Assembly: GCA_900128585.1 (NCBI GenBank) | Contig: LT642227.1 | Location: 4,615 to 30,685, forward strand | Length of the DNA stretch: 26,071 bases | Reading direction: 5' to 3' | DNA from: Stramenopiles sp. TOSAG23-3 | Lineage: Eukaryota > Sar | Shown: positions 15,382-24,605 of the stretch, piece by piece | Numbering within the stretch: the stretch's first letter is position 1 | Layout of the letters: each line of letters opens with the position of its first letter | The notes under the pieces: generated by a model | Told to the model about the DNA's origin: nothing | The model's database searches: none | What the model saw: only the letters and a program-made list of their open reading frames with translations | Program-made: the position numbers and the translations under genes

Positions 15382-16519
15382 TTAGTCTTGACTATCATTT
15401 CCATGTGTACTCCATGCATGATCCGAATCAGTGTGTGGAATTGCGTCGATGTCAGGAGACCCATAATCAACTTCCTCATCCGACCAAGCAGCGGCGTGAA
15501 TGTTTTAAAGGTGCTCGTTGTCTGTCTTGTGAACCAGTCAGGGAGTTGTCATTTGTGAGTTGAGGTGTTGGGAGAGGGTCGTTTGGATCGGTGCGCATAA
15601 TCGGCGTTTGTGAGTTCTGTTGCGATGGTGAGGATTCGGTATGCATTGCGGTGGTTGTGGTTCTGCGGCGGGCTGATTGGGATCTCGTTCTGCTGGTGAT
15701 GCTCTGGTCCCCTTCTGCTATGGTTGCGGTGTAGGATGTTCTCCTGTGACGACAGCCGAGGGTGACACTACTAGGGCCGGGGCGACGTTGGATTGCTCGA
15801 TGCTGGATTGGGTTGAGGATTGAACTTCCGTGTCATCACCTGGGGATGACACTATTAGAGTTGGGGCACTACTGGAGTCATCTCTGCAGGGATGCTCGTC
15901 CCCCGAGGGTTGTGGTTCTATTTTTGACTTTGAGTCCGAGCTGTCCAAGACCAGTCTTTGGGAGTGCCTGATAAAGCGCGCGGTGTCGACGCTTCAGCGG
16001 CATAGTCCATTGACAGGGCTGTTGGGACATAGGCATGGAAGATCCGGATACCTGATGCTATGGACTTGGCTACCACATTGAGTATATTCCGCTGGAAGAT
16101 TCGCATCTGCAAGTCCGCCCATTTCTGGCGTGCTGTTAGGTAATTGAGGCTACCAGAGGTGATTGGGGTGGGGAACTATATTTCCGCAAGGCGGTTAAAG
16201 AGGGCTCGGGCCCCCTCTGAGAAAGCCCCGCTGAGACTCACCCCAAAAAGTACTATTTGGGGGCGCCATCGCGGGCAGGGTTCAGGTGTCTGAAGATGCC
16301 AAGAACTTCCGCGTTGTCGTCGTTTTCTCTGAAATCATTTCATGCTTGCGCGTATTTTATACCTTTATATCGTTCGTTGGTCTGTAGTTGAGTGTATTTT
16401 CCCTGACAGAAATGAACATTCCAGTGCTCGGCTTGGACGTCCCGGTCGCGGCATATGTTATAGAGGGCGATGAACTGTTCCTCCCGTTTCGCTAGGCTGT
16501 TCGGGTTTTGGTTGAGCTG
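15382..16519 (-). pseudogene. Most complete copy of an unrecognised mobile gene (copy D), frameshifted
   Basis: Read on the minus strand, coherent protein sequence runs through at least four frame segments. (1) 16519-16253 is open except for a TGA at 16340-16342 (NSLAKREEQFIALYNICRDR, KYTQLQTNERYKGIKYAQA, then VLGIFRHLNPARDG). (2) A frame shift leads into QIVLFGVSLSGAFSEGARAL, an in-frame TAG at 16176-16178, then YLTARQKWADLQMRIFQRNI to about 15990. (3) Another shift gives ARFIRHSQRLVLDSSDSKSK and a Ser/Asp/Pro-rich region to about 15720. (4) Another leads to SITSRTRSQSARRRTTTT and RQRAPLKHS, then, after a last shift, AAWSDEEVDYGSPDID and the tail DSDHAWSTHGNDSQD before TAA. The region is markedly GC-richer than its surroundings. 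No transposase, integrase or reverse-transcriptase motif is recognised. It is decayed, and its function is unknown. Confidence 0.5.
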
Positions 16520-16760
16520 TTATTTAAGTAATTAAAATTTATCTTTCTCATGTACCGCTAAAATGAATCTGCTCCTTTTATCCATTAAAGGTTTACATTC
16601 CTTCATATACTGCCAACTTATCTCTGCTCCTGAGATTTTACTGATCAATAATACCCTTGTCGCTTAGTCTTGACTATCATTTTCAGATGTACTCCATGCA
16701 TGATCCGAATCGGTAGGTGGATCAACAATGCTTTCAAATGACCCATAGTAGTATCGTTGT
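16515..16760 (-). pseudogene. Second abutting copy (E): terminus plus acidic-tail fragment
   Basis: A terminus motif (GAGCTGTTATTTAAGTAATT at 16515-16534, then AAAATTTATCTTTCTCAT) directly abuts the N-terminal coding end of copy D. About 115 bp further, a minus-strand frame ends in DSDHAWSTSENDSQD then TAA at 16664-16666. The nucleotides from about 16640 to 16715 match 15358-15433 closely (CAATAATACCC, TTAGTCTTGACTATCATTT, ACTCCATGCATGATCCGAAT). The coding match stops at about 16735, where AT-rich sequence begins, so only a short 3' piece is present. Confidence 0.6.
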
Positions 16761-17065
16761 TTTTATCTATATAAAAAAAAACTAATTCAGTTTAATCTAT
16801 AAAAAGCCTAATTCCGTTTATCTAAATTATAAGTAAATATTTCAATTTGATGTTAAATCACTCAGGTTATTTGGTGTTAAACCACACATGTTATTTTTTC
16901 TCCGATTTCTTTTCTTCTGTCTCAAATTTCTATTATTTTTTTAAATTATTTTACTCTGTGCGTTACTTGCTTTTTTTCTTTCTTTTTTTTTCTCAGATCA
17001 AGAAATCACAGAAGTAAATTAAAGCTTTAGTGAACAAAAACAAATTGCATTGCAAGGAAGGGTGA
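16761..17065. other. AT- and T-rich spacer
   Basis: Poly(T) and pyrimidine-rich runs (for example around 16975-16993) and a small TTTGGTGTTAAA-like repeat at about 16855-16885 are visible. No gene is seen. Confidence 0.4.
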
Positions 17066-17587
17066 ATTGGACAGGGACATGTGTACGAGGAGAGCGATCG
17101 TTTAAACAAGAGACTGGTGGGTGACGAGAAGGGTCGTCTAAGCAAATCTACAGAAAAAGAACCGAAGCCGAACGCAATCGCCCAAATTACCCCCAACAGC
17201 CAAAAGTCCATCAAACAAGTATTTAGCACACGGCCAAAAACCGACATGCCCAGATTCGATAGTTTGTCTCCTTTGTCTATGGAAACTTATCCGGCAGGAT
17301 TGAATCGAACTGAAGCACATGGTTTATGTATGGCATTGAAACGGCTTGGACTAGAAGCCGCAGCCCTCATCACCCGCATTAACCGAAAGATCATCAAACG
17401 AGTATTTAGCACACGGCAAAAAAAAAAAACATGCCCCGATTTACTCGCTAGTTCTTTGTACTTGGGAAATGACCAGATAGGAATGAGCCACACTGAAGCA
17501 CTTGATTTACACCTGACACCGAAACAGCTTGGATCAGAAGACACATCAACTCATCTCACCCATCATCTCATTGGAAGGATGAACTAA
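17066..17587 (+). other. Open frame made of a tandem repeat, status uncertain
   Basis: The frame is open from 17066 to the TAG-free stop at 17585-17587. The computed start is a GTG at 17081; the first in-frame ATG is at 17246 (MPRFDSLSPL), leaving 113 codons. Two units of about 61 codons are visible. Each has IK[QR]VFSTR (from 17211 and from 17394), a variable middle and TEA...L...K.LG.E. Nucleotide identity is strong at the unit start (TCAAAC.AGTATTTAGCACAC, then GG). A third, broken unit shares GATTTACTCGCTA at 17616-17628 with 17438-17450. No family is recognised. It could be a small repetitive gene, but coding by a decayed element or a satellite-like array that happens to be open is equally likely. 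Confidence 0.3.
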
Positions 17588-17848
17588 ATTATGGAGAGCC
17601 TACAATTCGACCAAAGATTTACTCGCTACTTTTCCCCCTTCATATGGTCGACCAGACCCACCAGAACCAGGAAAAACCTTAGACCAACGTCAAACATTCT
17701 GAAGTTGATCTGTTTGACTTCAGTCTGTGGGAAGAAGTTCCTACTCGCGTCGTAACCCCCCCCAGTTTTTCTTGGGAAACTCACAGTTCTTTCATGCACA
17801 GGAAAATTAATTTACAACAAGGAAATTTGATGTGAGACACAGATAGTT
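17588..17848 (+). pseudogene. Degraded continuation of the tandem-repeat frame
   Basis: After the stop, short protein-like pieces continue in shifted frames: DLLATFPPSYGRPDPPEPGK near 17617-17676, then SEVDLFDFSLWEEVPTRVV near 17700-17756 to a TGA at about 17834. The first aligns with the PDLLAS stretch of the preceding unit, so the array appears to run on in decayed form. Confidence 0.25.
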
Positions 17849-17963
17849 TTAATCTACAAGGAGGGATTTCGGAGTTGAATCATAAGAGGTAGGCAATTTT
17901 ACGGATAGTTTCACAGGGCGTGCCAGGGTCCCCCCCAATACGGTGGTATAGATTTTGTTTTAG
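17822..17963. repeat. Dispersed non-coding repeat (partner at 6603-6733)
   Basis: The core at 17875-17963 (GGCAATTTTACGGATAGTTT, CACAGGGCGTGCCAGGG, AATACGGTGGTATAG) matches 6640-6733 in the same orientation. Both copies lie near remnants of the mobile gene. Confidence 0.65.
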
Positions 17964-18025
17964 ACTTCTCATTTTCACTTTATATTTTTAAGAATTATAA
18001 AATTAAAAGATGGTCGCTAGTCGCT

Positions 18026-18278
18026 ACCTCAAACAATTTTATGATAGTTGAATGATGAATTACGAATACGCCCTGAAGTGGAAAATCCATGATACTCTTC
18101 GTAGACTTGGATCTTTAGAAGATACATTTACGCAGGTTTATGTATACGACTTGAAAGAAAATCATCATTATGATCATCATAATACGTTTTGGGATAGATC
18201 CAGTCATCTAAACAACAATAGTCGATATGATACCTCAAACAATTTTATGATATGATATGATAGTTTGAATGATGAATA
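18026..18278 (+). repeat. Direct repeat flanking a short open frame
   Basis: ACCTCAAACAATTTTATGAT followed by AGTTGAATGATGAAT at 18026-18060 recurs at 18232-18278, where an ATGAT microsatellite expansion (TATGATATGATATGAT) interrupts it. An ATG frame of 67 codons (18052-18255, MMNYEYALKWKIHDTLRRLG) spans the interval. It has no recognisable domain and ends inside the second repeat, so I do not call it a gene. Confidence 0.55.
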
Positions 18279-18652
18279 TTACCAGAAGTCTTATTCTGGA
18301 AGAAGGAGGAGTTTGGGTTCTTGAACGGTTTTACCTTCGTTTATCTTTTTTGACTTATTAAACATATGATACTATATAATTTGTTTTTTAAATTACAAGA
18401 TGGAGATATTGATCCCCCGTATACTACTAAGAAAATAAATAAAGAAAACGTGTATTAAACTTGCATTTTTGGGTTTTTTTCAATAAGGATTCTTTATAAC
18501 TTTTGCGTGGGCATTTATAGGTGTACAACCAAAACAAATCTACGAGTAGTGATTTGATTCTTTAAAACATCACATATCATTTTGTCTAACGATAAACTGA
18601 ATAAAGATTTTTTTTTTAAATTCTTCGATGTGATTCTTGTCCAATTGGAAAC

Positions 18653-20503
18653 TTAAACGATGTGCTTTTCGGACTTACTGGTCTTTCCAGTAAAGTTGGC
18701 AAACGGGAGACTGCAGGTCGGACAAATGGCAAACATTCGTTTCAAAAGGAACAAAACGCAAGATCGAAACCAAGCAATTTTTCTCATGAGAATAACAAAA
18801 ATGAAAAAACAGTAGACTTGAGTAAGTATGTTGTTCAAATCGTAGAATTTATTAAACGCTAACATTTCCCAAACTTTAGACAATTTCATCCACCAAGCTT
18901 GCTCGTATACGGATTTTGAACCTAGAAAAACCAATTTTGGGTAAAATTCCAGTGCTGCAAATGCCGCCCAACCAATAACTTCTATCAGCGGTGAATTGAT
19001 CACAAACCTTCCAAACAAAATTGTGCCAAAGCCAATGAAGGTCATGCCATTCATCAACCGCGAATTATAGTCTCGTAAAAAATGCTTCAGTTCTTTTGAA
19101 TACATCTTATTCAGTAGGCTTTGGTATTTGCCTTTAGCGGGGCCGATACAGTTATCCTTGTATGATGCATTGCACTTCGTTGCGTAGGCAGAGAAGCGAG
19201 AAATTGAAGGAAGTTTCATAGATACTGTTTTTTCCACTTCTTCTTGGCATTGAAAAAATATTTTTTCGCACAATTCACTGCTTTTTAAAGTATTTTCTTG
19301 TGACAAATAGCGGTGAAGTTCACTACATTTCTCTTCCAAAAAGTTAAGAAGTTTCAGGTGAATCTTTTCTGATTTACCAAACGCTTTTTGGTGGTAGCAG
19401 AAGAAAGCCTCCTTTTTCTGAACGCGATAATATCCAGCAGCTATTTTATTGTTCACCGGCATTTTCATTTGTGTCATCCGGGCAGAAAACGTGCGTAAAC
19501 ACCCATCCAACACTTTTCGGTTGAAAGTGTCTGTGATAGAATCAACTGTAGGTATGTTTCCAGCATTAACAGCAATTATCATGCGCCCTATGTGCGCAGC
19601 CATTGCTTCGCCATTTAGATGCAAACCACCGACAGTTTTTGGCGTTGCCAAAGCTTTCACAAGCGAGCGCAGTTTTTCTCGTTGTTGAATGTAAATTGGA
19701 TCAAAATCACGATCTTTCAAATCGCACAACTTCGTTCTGGATAAATGTGGCTGGGGCAATCCGAATGCTGAAAAGTTTGTTTTAACATTTCGCAAAGATG
19801 CACGGATATAATTCAATTTATTTACAGACGCATCGTTATTAGAATTTGGTACACTTTGAAGTGCCGTATTTACCATACTAAGGACGCTTTGACCTTTCAA
19901 AAAGTCACGTTGTATTAACCATAGTAGGTGTGGCATCTTAAAGAGTTTCGCTTGTCGGTTCCCTCCGAATTCTTGTGCAAGCTCCACAGCAAAAGACAAC
20001 TTTGCAATATCGGTCTCTCTGATAGTTTCAGGCAAATTATAAATTAGAAGTGAAGCTATTAGTGCCGAAACAGCAAAAATTCTATCGTCGTATACTGCTG
20101 CTTTTCCAGCGCTTTCAAATCCTTCCGTATCTATGTACATGATTGCCCTTGACTGATAAATTTGTGGCACACTCCACATCCATATGCCCTTTGTCTCCGC
20201 ATGCCTTTGGTGTCCAACACCGAAACCTTTACTGCATTCAGTACCAAGCAACTGATTCAATAAAAATGATTTTCCCGAACGATAGGGACCAATCACAACA
20301 ACGGGAGTTATTGGCAAATTAACGCTTCTCAAGAAGTCAACTCCATTTGGTACAATTTCTAGTTTTTGTGGCGCAACAGGCGACTGTCGAACGATAAGAA
20401 TTGGTTTCCCAGACTCGAATTCCCCCAAGACTGCAAAAGAGAGAGGAAAGAGCATAACAAGTATGAACACTGCGGAAGGGGGAATACTCAAAGGAACTCT
20501 CAT
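18653..20503 (-). CDS. Guanylate-binding-protein/atlastin-like large GTPase with signal sequence
   Basis: This 616-residue protein starts at a true ATG (MRVPLSIPPSAVFILVMLFP). Residues about 1-27 look like a signal peptide or signal anchor. The GTPase domain follows: P-loop GPYRSGKS (72-79), the threonine of ETKGIWMW (103-110) for Mg2+ binding, DTEGFE (125-130) and the RD motif in LIQRDF (196-201), which replaces NKXD in the GBP/atlastin family. A helical middle region follows, then two or more hydrophobic stretches (about 500-550 and 560-595) and a short polar C-terminus with CPTC. Dynamin-superfamily GTPases of this kind self-associate and remodel or tether membranes. If the N-terminal segment is cleaved, the GTPase would face the ER lumen or outside, which is unusual; an uncleaved anchor is the alternative. 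The GTPase family is firm; topology is not. Confidence 0.9.
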   Translation of the reverse strand: MRVPLSIPPSAVFILVMLFPLSFAVLGEFESGKPILIVRQSPVAPQKLEIVPNGVDFLRSVNLPITPVVVIGPYRSGKSFLLNQLLGTECSKGFGVGHQRHAETKGIWMWSVPQIYQSRAIMYIDTEGFESAGKAAVYDDRIFAVSALIASLLIYNLPETIRETDIAKLSFAVELAQEFGGNRQAKLFKMPHLLWLIQRDFLKGQSVLSMVNTALQSVPNSNNDASVNKLNYIRASLRNVKTNFSAFGLPQPHLSRTKLCDLKDRDFDPIYIQQREKLRSLVKALATPKTVGGLHLNGEAMAAHIGRMIIAVNAGNIPTVDSITDTFNRKVLDGCLRTFSARMTQMKMPVNNKIAAGYYRVQKKEAFFCYHQKAFGKSEKIHLKLLNFLEEKCSELHRYLSQENTLKSSELCEKIFFQCQEEVEKTVSMKLPSISRFSAYATKCNASYKDNCIGPAKGKYQSLLNKMYSKELKHFLRDYNSRLMNGMTFIGFGTILFGRFVINSPLIEVIGWAAFAALEFYPKLVFLGSKSVYEQAWWMKLSKVWEMLAFNKFYDLNNILTQVYCFFIFVILMRKIAWFRSCVLFLLKRMFAICPTCSLPFANFTGKTSKSEKHIV

Positions 20504-21527
20504 CAGTTCTTTAGTTGGCCAGGGGTTTGCTGAAACTTGCCGCTACTGTTCCGGAAACGTCGTTGCTGCTTAGGAAAAGCCTTTTGTATCCATGCACACA
20601 TGCACCAGCATTAAACAACAGCATGGTGGGTGGAACTTATCCGTGAGAGTAATTACTAAAAAAGAATAAGGAGCGATTCCGCTTCAGACTCATTTTCAAT
20701 TATGGTTCTAACCAGTTTTATAAAACAGACAGGTCAGAACCGTAGTAAAAGTCGACAGGTTAGGCCAGGCCCGTATTAAGAAAAGAAGGTCATCAGGACT
20801 GTAATTAGTTTTTTACATCTAATTTTGTTTTTTTACGATGCCTTAAAAGAAGTTGATTTGTTACACTGTACACTCAGGAGACCGCGCACAGCAGTGATGT
20901 AGTTTACAAGGACGTAACAGCGCGCTTGAGTATATCACAATACTTTCCGAATGTTATTACGTGAGAATTTTCCCTCTAATCTATAAAGTGTAAATGTATT
21001 AGTTCAGGATTTACCATTACATAAATAGAACTACCAAAACACGACAGGTCAGAACTGTATTAAAAACTGTCAGGTACGAACAGGTCAGAAACTGTCAAAC
21101 GAGGGGGAGGTGGAGGACTGTATACTTCGGTGATCCAGATTAATTTGTACTTATATATATCATTTTCCTATTATTAGTTATATACTAAGTATATAATAAA
21201 ATAATTGAATAGACACAGCACCTTCGCCTTATTTAGTGCTCGGTTGTTCTTTTCTTTACAACTTGATTCTTCTCAGCTGTCGTCTCACATTGTCAGTATT
21301 TTTACTACCAGCTATAACTCAATAACCCGTTTTATTAAGGTATTGTCATGTAAAAAGATAATGGGGGGGGGGAAGTGCACTGTATCTGTAAGGAGACCAC
21401 ACAGTCTCGCTCTCCAAAAAATGCATAAGGATGTGTTCTTCTCTCCGTTAATACAACCATTGTTGAAGTAATCGCGCACCCGTTGTGTGACTGAATCATT
21501 TTCTTTTAAAAAAAAATATTGTTGACT
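20504..21527. other. Intergenic region with short ACAGGTCAGAAC repeats
   Basis: GACAGGTCAGAACCGTAGTA plus AAAGTCGACAGGT (20730-20762) resembles GACAGGTCAGAACTGTATTA plus AAAACTGTCAGGT (21043-21075), and a third AACAGGTCAGAAACTGTC follows at 21079-21096. ACTGTA...AGGAGACC.C.CACAG occurs near 20866 and 21386. A run of ten G lies at 21363-21372. The frame at 21205-21471 starts at a non-ATG codon and shows no protein-like pattern. I see no gene. Confidence 0.5.
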
Positions 21528-22430
21528 TTACAGGGATGAAATGTAACACTTTTGCACTGAGTAAAAATCGGCACCTAATTCTGTAATAGGGTTCGTCGAA
21601 GGCGTAAAACCTTTGTGACTTACGCAAATATTCACAAGGGCATCATTTTCTTTTAAGGGGACAAAAAGCGCATCTAGACCTTTCGCAGAAACAGATGTGT
21701 TGCTTATATCTATGTGGCGCAGGGACTTGTTTTCTAGAACAAAATTTGAAAGCATGCTGATGCTTGAATCACCAATGTAAAGATTACCAGAAACATCCAG
21801 GGAAGTGATATTACAGTTCAGAGTACACAATTTCAGTAAGGAGTCAAGACCACTATGTGTAATTTTATTACACCCGAAGCCAAGAACTTGAAGTTGAAAA
21901 ATATGGCTATTGCTATAACTTCCTTGCATGCTAAGATCGGGGGCAAGAATAGTTGCAACAAGTGACTCAATACCTGGATCTCCAATTCCATTGTCTTCAA
22001 AATCTATATATATTATGTTTTTGTTTTTCTTCAACAAATTAGAAACAGCAGCTATGCCTTCATCTCCCAGATAATTCCCTTTAAAATTAATCGTCTTCAC
22101 ACCAGAAGAACAAGACAAAGATGAAATATGGGAGGCGCATGTGCCGTCAATACCGCAGTTAGCTAGAGAGACGGTAGTAATGCTCCTATTAAGTGACAGT
22201 GTACAAACTAGTTTTTGCATTAATGTACTATCTACGTAAATTGAATCTAGTACTAGTTCTACAATTTTGCACGATGGACTACTCAAAGCGGATAAGAAAT
22301 ACTCCACGGACGAAAATGTCAAGGTATCTTTAACTACAACGACACGAAGACCTGAAGGCAGCAAATTTCCGTCTGTTTCTTTCCCACCGCCACAGTCTTC
22401 GCTGTAAAGACTCCGAAGAGGTCTGTCCAT
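21528..22430 (-). CDS. Leucine-rich repeat protein (RNI-like)
   Basis: This 300-residue protein starts at a true ATG (MDRPLRSLYSEDCGGG). From about residue 55 on, leucine-rich repeats of the ribonuclease-inhibitor type are visible. Examples are SITTVSLANCGIDGTCASHI, VKTINFKGNYLGDEGIAAVS, IIYIDFEDNGIGDPGIESLV, ITSLDVSGNLYIGDSSISML and LRHIDISNTSVSAKGLDALF. Such repeats form a curved protein-binding surface. No kinase, NACHT, F-box or membrane segment accompanies them, so the protein is probably a small adaptor; LRR proteins of this size are also common in cilia, but nothing here proves that. The immediate 5' flank carries a direct repeat (22437-22577). The LRR call is firm; the role is unknown. 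Confidence 0.88.
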   Translation of the reverse strand: MDRPLRSLYSEDCGGGKETDGNLLPSGLRVVVVKDTLTFSSVEYFLSALSSPSCKIVELVLDSIYVDSTLMQKLVCTLSLNRSITTVSLANCGIDGTCASHISSLSCSSGVKTINFKGNYLGDEGIAAVSNLLKKNKNIIYIDFEDNGIGDPGIESLVATILAPDLSMQGSYSNSHIFQLQVLGFGCNKITHSGLDSLLKLCTLNCNITSLDVSGNLYIGDSSISMLSNFVLENKSLRHIDISNTSVSAKGLDALFVPLKENDALVNICVSHKGFTPSTNPITELGADFYSVQKCYISSL

Positions 22431-22436
22431 CTTCAG

Positions 22437-22677
22437 TTATACTTCAAATTAAAGTCGGAGAAAAATGTAAAAACTCATTCGTGGCAATCAATTGAGAAAT
22501 GAAGAGTTTGGGCGTTTCCGGTTGTACTTCAAATACAATTCGGAGGATAATATAAAAACTTGTTGGTGTAATCGTCGGAGGAACGATGAATTTGAGCAAG
22601 ATGAATTGGAAGCATTGTTACTGTACTTTCGAAATGCATATGAAAAAACAATAGATCAATTCTATTATTTATTATGA
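22437..22677 (+). repeat. Direct repeat with protein-like reading, 5' of the LRR gene
   Basis: TATACTTCAAATTAAAGTCG and following (22437-22488) aligns with TGTACTTCAAATACAATTCG and following (22523-22577). On the + strand both read as LYFK..SE.N.KT, and the second continues as NDEFEQDELEALLLYFRNAY to a stop at 22677. The first unit has an in-frame stop and no usable ATG exists, so this is more likely the remnant of a repeated coding module than a gene. Confidence 0.4.
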
Positions 22678-23036
22678 AAAAAAAATTCTAATCATAATAA
22701 ATAATTATTAATAAAATAATACATAACATAAAAAAATGAACTAACTCCTCATTTTAAGAATATATTTGTCCTTTTTAGTCTAGTAGATCTCATTCACAAT
22801 ACGACGCTAAATCAACTGACCCAATGATGGGAATTCCCTGCTGACAATCTGTACTAGTTGAACAAAAGGAATATGAATAAAAATTAAAACTCGTCCTGCG
22901 CACCTGCGCATCTGCTATTTCCCCATTTAATATTCTTGCCTAATTTTAGCGAGAACACAGCATTGAAAAAAGGCCAAAAAATGTGCTACAAAACTCTGCA
23001 AATCGATGGAAGAAAAAAAGAGAAAAGGGAGCCAAA
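22678..23036. other. AT-rich spacer
   Basis: A poly(A) run at 22677-22684 is followed by ATAATAA-rich sequence. A TTG-initiated frame (22936-23199) overlaps repeat sequence at 23037-23067 and has no recognisable domain. No gene is called. Confidence 0.4.
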
Positions 23037-23641
23037 TATTAAGGAGCAACCGATGGCCTGCTCTACTACCTACTTCGTACAATTAGGATGTGCCGCGGGG
23101 AGCGAGCGGGTCACAACTAGTGGTTTTAAGGATATTGTTTTGTCCGGATTTATCCGAAAGTACAGTATACAAGTTTGGGCAAATCCTCTAAGACAATAAA
23201 TGACAATGTGAGGTGGGTTGATTTTAGCAGTGGACATCTTATTTCTCTAATGGTGTGTAATATTAGTGATACTAATGCTGTGTAGTGTAAAATGTAAAAC
23301 TCTTATTTGATCCATGTACTAGTTTGTATACTAAAAACATTCATAGGGATCCGATTCATTTCCTCCTTCATAGCCAGATATTGTTAGTATACAATATAGT
23401 ACAAATAATGTAATAAGAGCTCTTATTTCTCTAATAGTGTGTTGATGTCAGAGAAATAAGATGCTCTTATTTCAAATAAGAGGTCCCCTTGCTAAAATCA
23501 TCGATTCTGGTGGGGCACCTACCTCAATCTAATGCCATATGGCACTTTTTTTCTAACACTAAAAATTTGATTATTTTAAGGTTTTATATTAATTTAAGTA
23601 CAACTTCATATCCTATCAAAATATGACCCTTCGGGACGCCT
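23037..23641. mobile_element. Relative of the 3213-3691 element with nested repeats
   Basis: TATTAAGGAGCAACCGATGG at 23037-23056 resembles 3493-3512, and ATATGACCCTTCGGGACGCC at 23621-23640 matches the right end at 3669-3688, with similarity starting upstream (CATATCC.ATCAAAA is shared with the left arm). Inside lie the repeat shared with 10617-10752 and an inverted pair at 23235-23248/23450-23463. The similarity drops abruptly after GGGACGCCT, as expected at an element end. No left inverted end was found, so the copy is partial or rearranged. Confidence 0.4.
23235..23482. repeat. Inverted pair plus adjoining palindrome
   Basis: CATCTTATTTCTCT (23235-23248) is the exact reverse complement of AGAGAAATAAGATG (23450-23463), enclosing about 200 bp. 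A closer inner copy, GAGCTCTTATTTCTCT (23417-23432), pairs with the same right arm. The palindrome CTCTTATTTCAAATAAGAG follows at 23464-23482. Confidence 0.7.
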
Positions 23642-24605
23642 CACGTGCCTATTTCTATAATATTTACCTAATTGTCGATAGAATGGGAGGAGCCGCTCAG
23701 TAGAGATTCTTTGCCTTAGTGTGCCATTGTATTGACATTCGCTATGTTGTGTCCATTCGCCTGATCACACCCACTCAGGCCATTATTTTCGCAGTTAGGA
23801 ACAGTGGGGATAGGGTGTGAGTGAAAATTCACGAAAAAATAGATATTACTTTAATTCTGTTATTATGTTAAATATGATTAACATTTAAATAACAGAAAAA
23901 TGGGGATATAACTTTAATTCCTTAATTTACACTTGATATGCGACAACAAAACCATCGAGTTGCAGACTTTCAAAACATTGTTGGAAAATTAATTAGCATT
24001 GTTGGAGCACAATTTATTGCAAATATTTGTTTTGTAAGAAAGAAGAAGAAAAACATAAATTAAGGAACTATTTACTAACTGGTATTTCCTTTGCCGTTCT
24101 AGTTGACCGTTTCACGCCGATCGTCCGGTTGTTTATCAATTATGCTTCTGTAATATACAAAAATTTGGTGACTATTGATTGAGCTGTTTCAAACGTTTTG
24201 GACGAGATATAATTGGTAACATACATTACAATTATCTAAGCGATTTTGAATACCTTATATTCCCTGTTATTTATTTAGGGATTTCCGAATTATGCTACCT
24301 TATGGGCTAGCTAGCTGGCGCTCTGAATTAATGTTTTGAAAGGGTAATTTGTGTTTAAAGCTCAAAATATGTACTGTACATAACAAATAAAATTCGTCAG
24401 TCAATTTGTGCTGCTTAAACTGGTAACGGTAATAATCATTGAAAAGTTGCTGCCCACTTTTCTGACAATTCCATACTTTTTTCCTTTGAATCTTTAGAAA
24501 GCTCCAAAAGCTTTACCTTCAGAAAGCCTACTGCAATAAATCGCAATAGTTTACTTTGTATCACAATAATACCCTAACAAACCAGAAATTTACGATTACG
24601 AAACG
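23642..24605. other. Intergenic region upstream of the radial spoke gene
   Basis: This is AT-rich sequence with a repeated TTAATTCYTTAATTTACA / TTAATTCTGTTATTATG pattern near 23851-23935. It must contain the promoter of the + strand gene at 24606, but I see no defensible element. No gene is seen. Confidence 0.4.
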
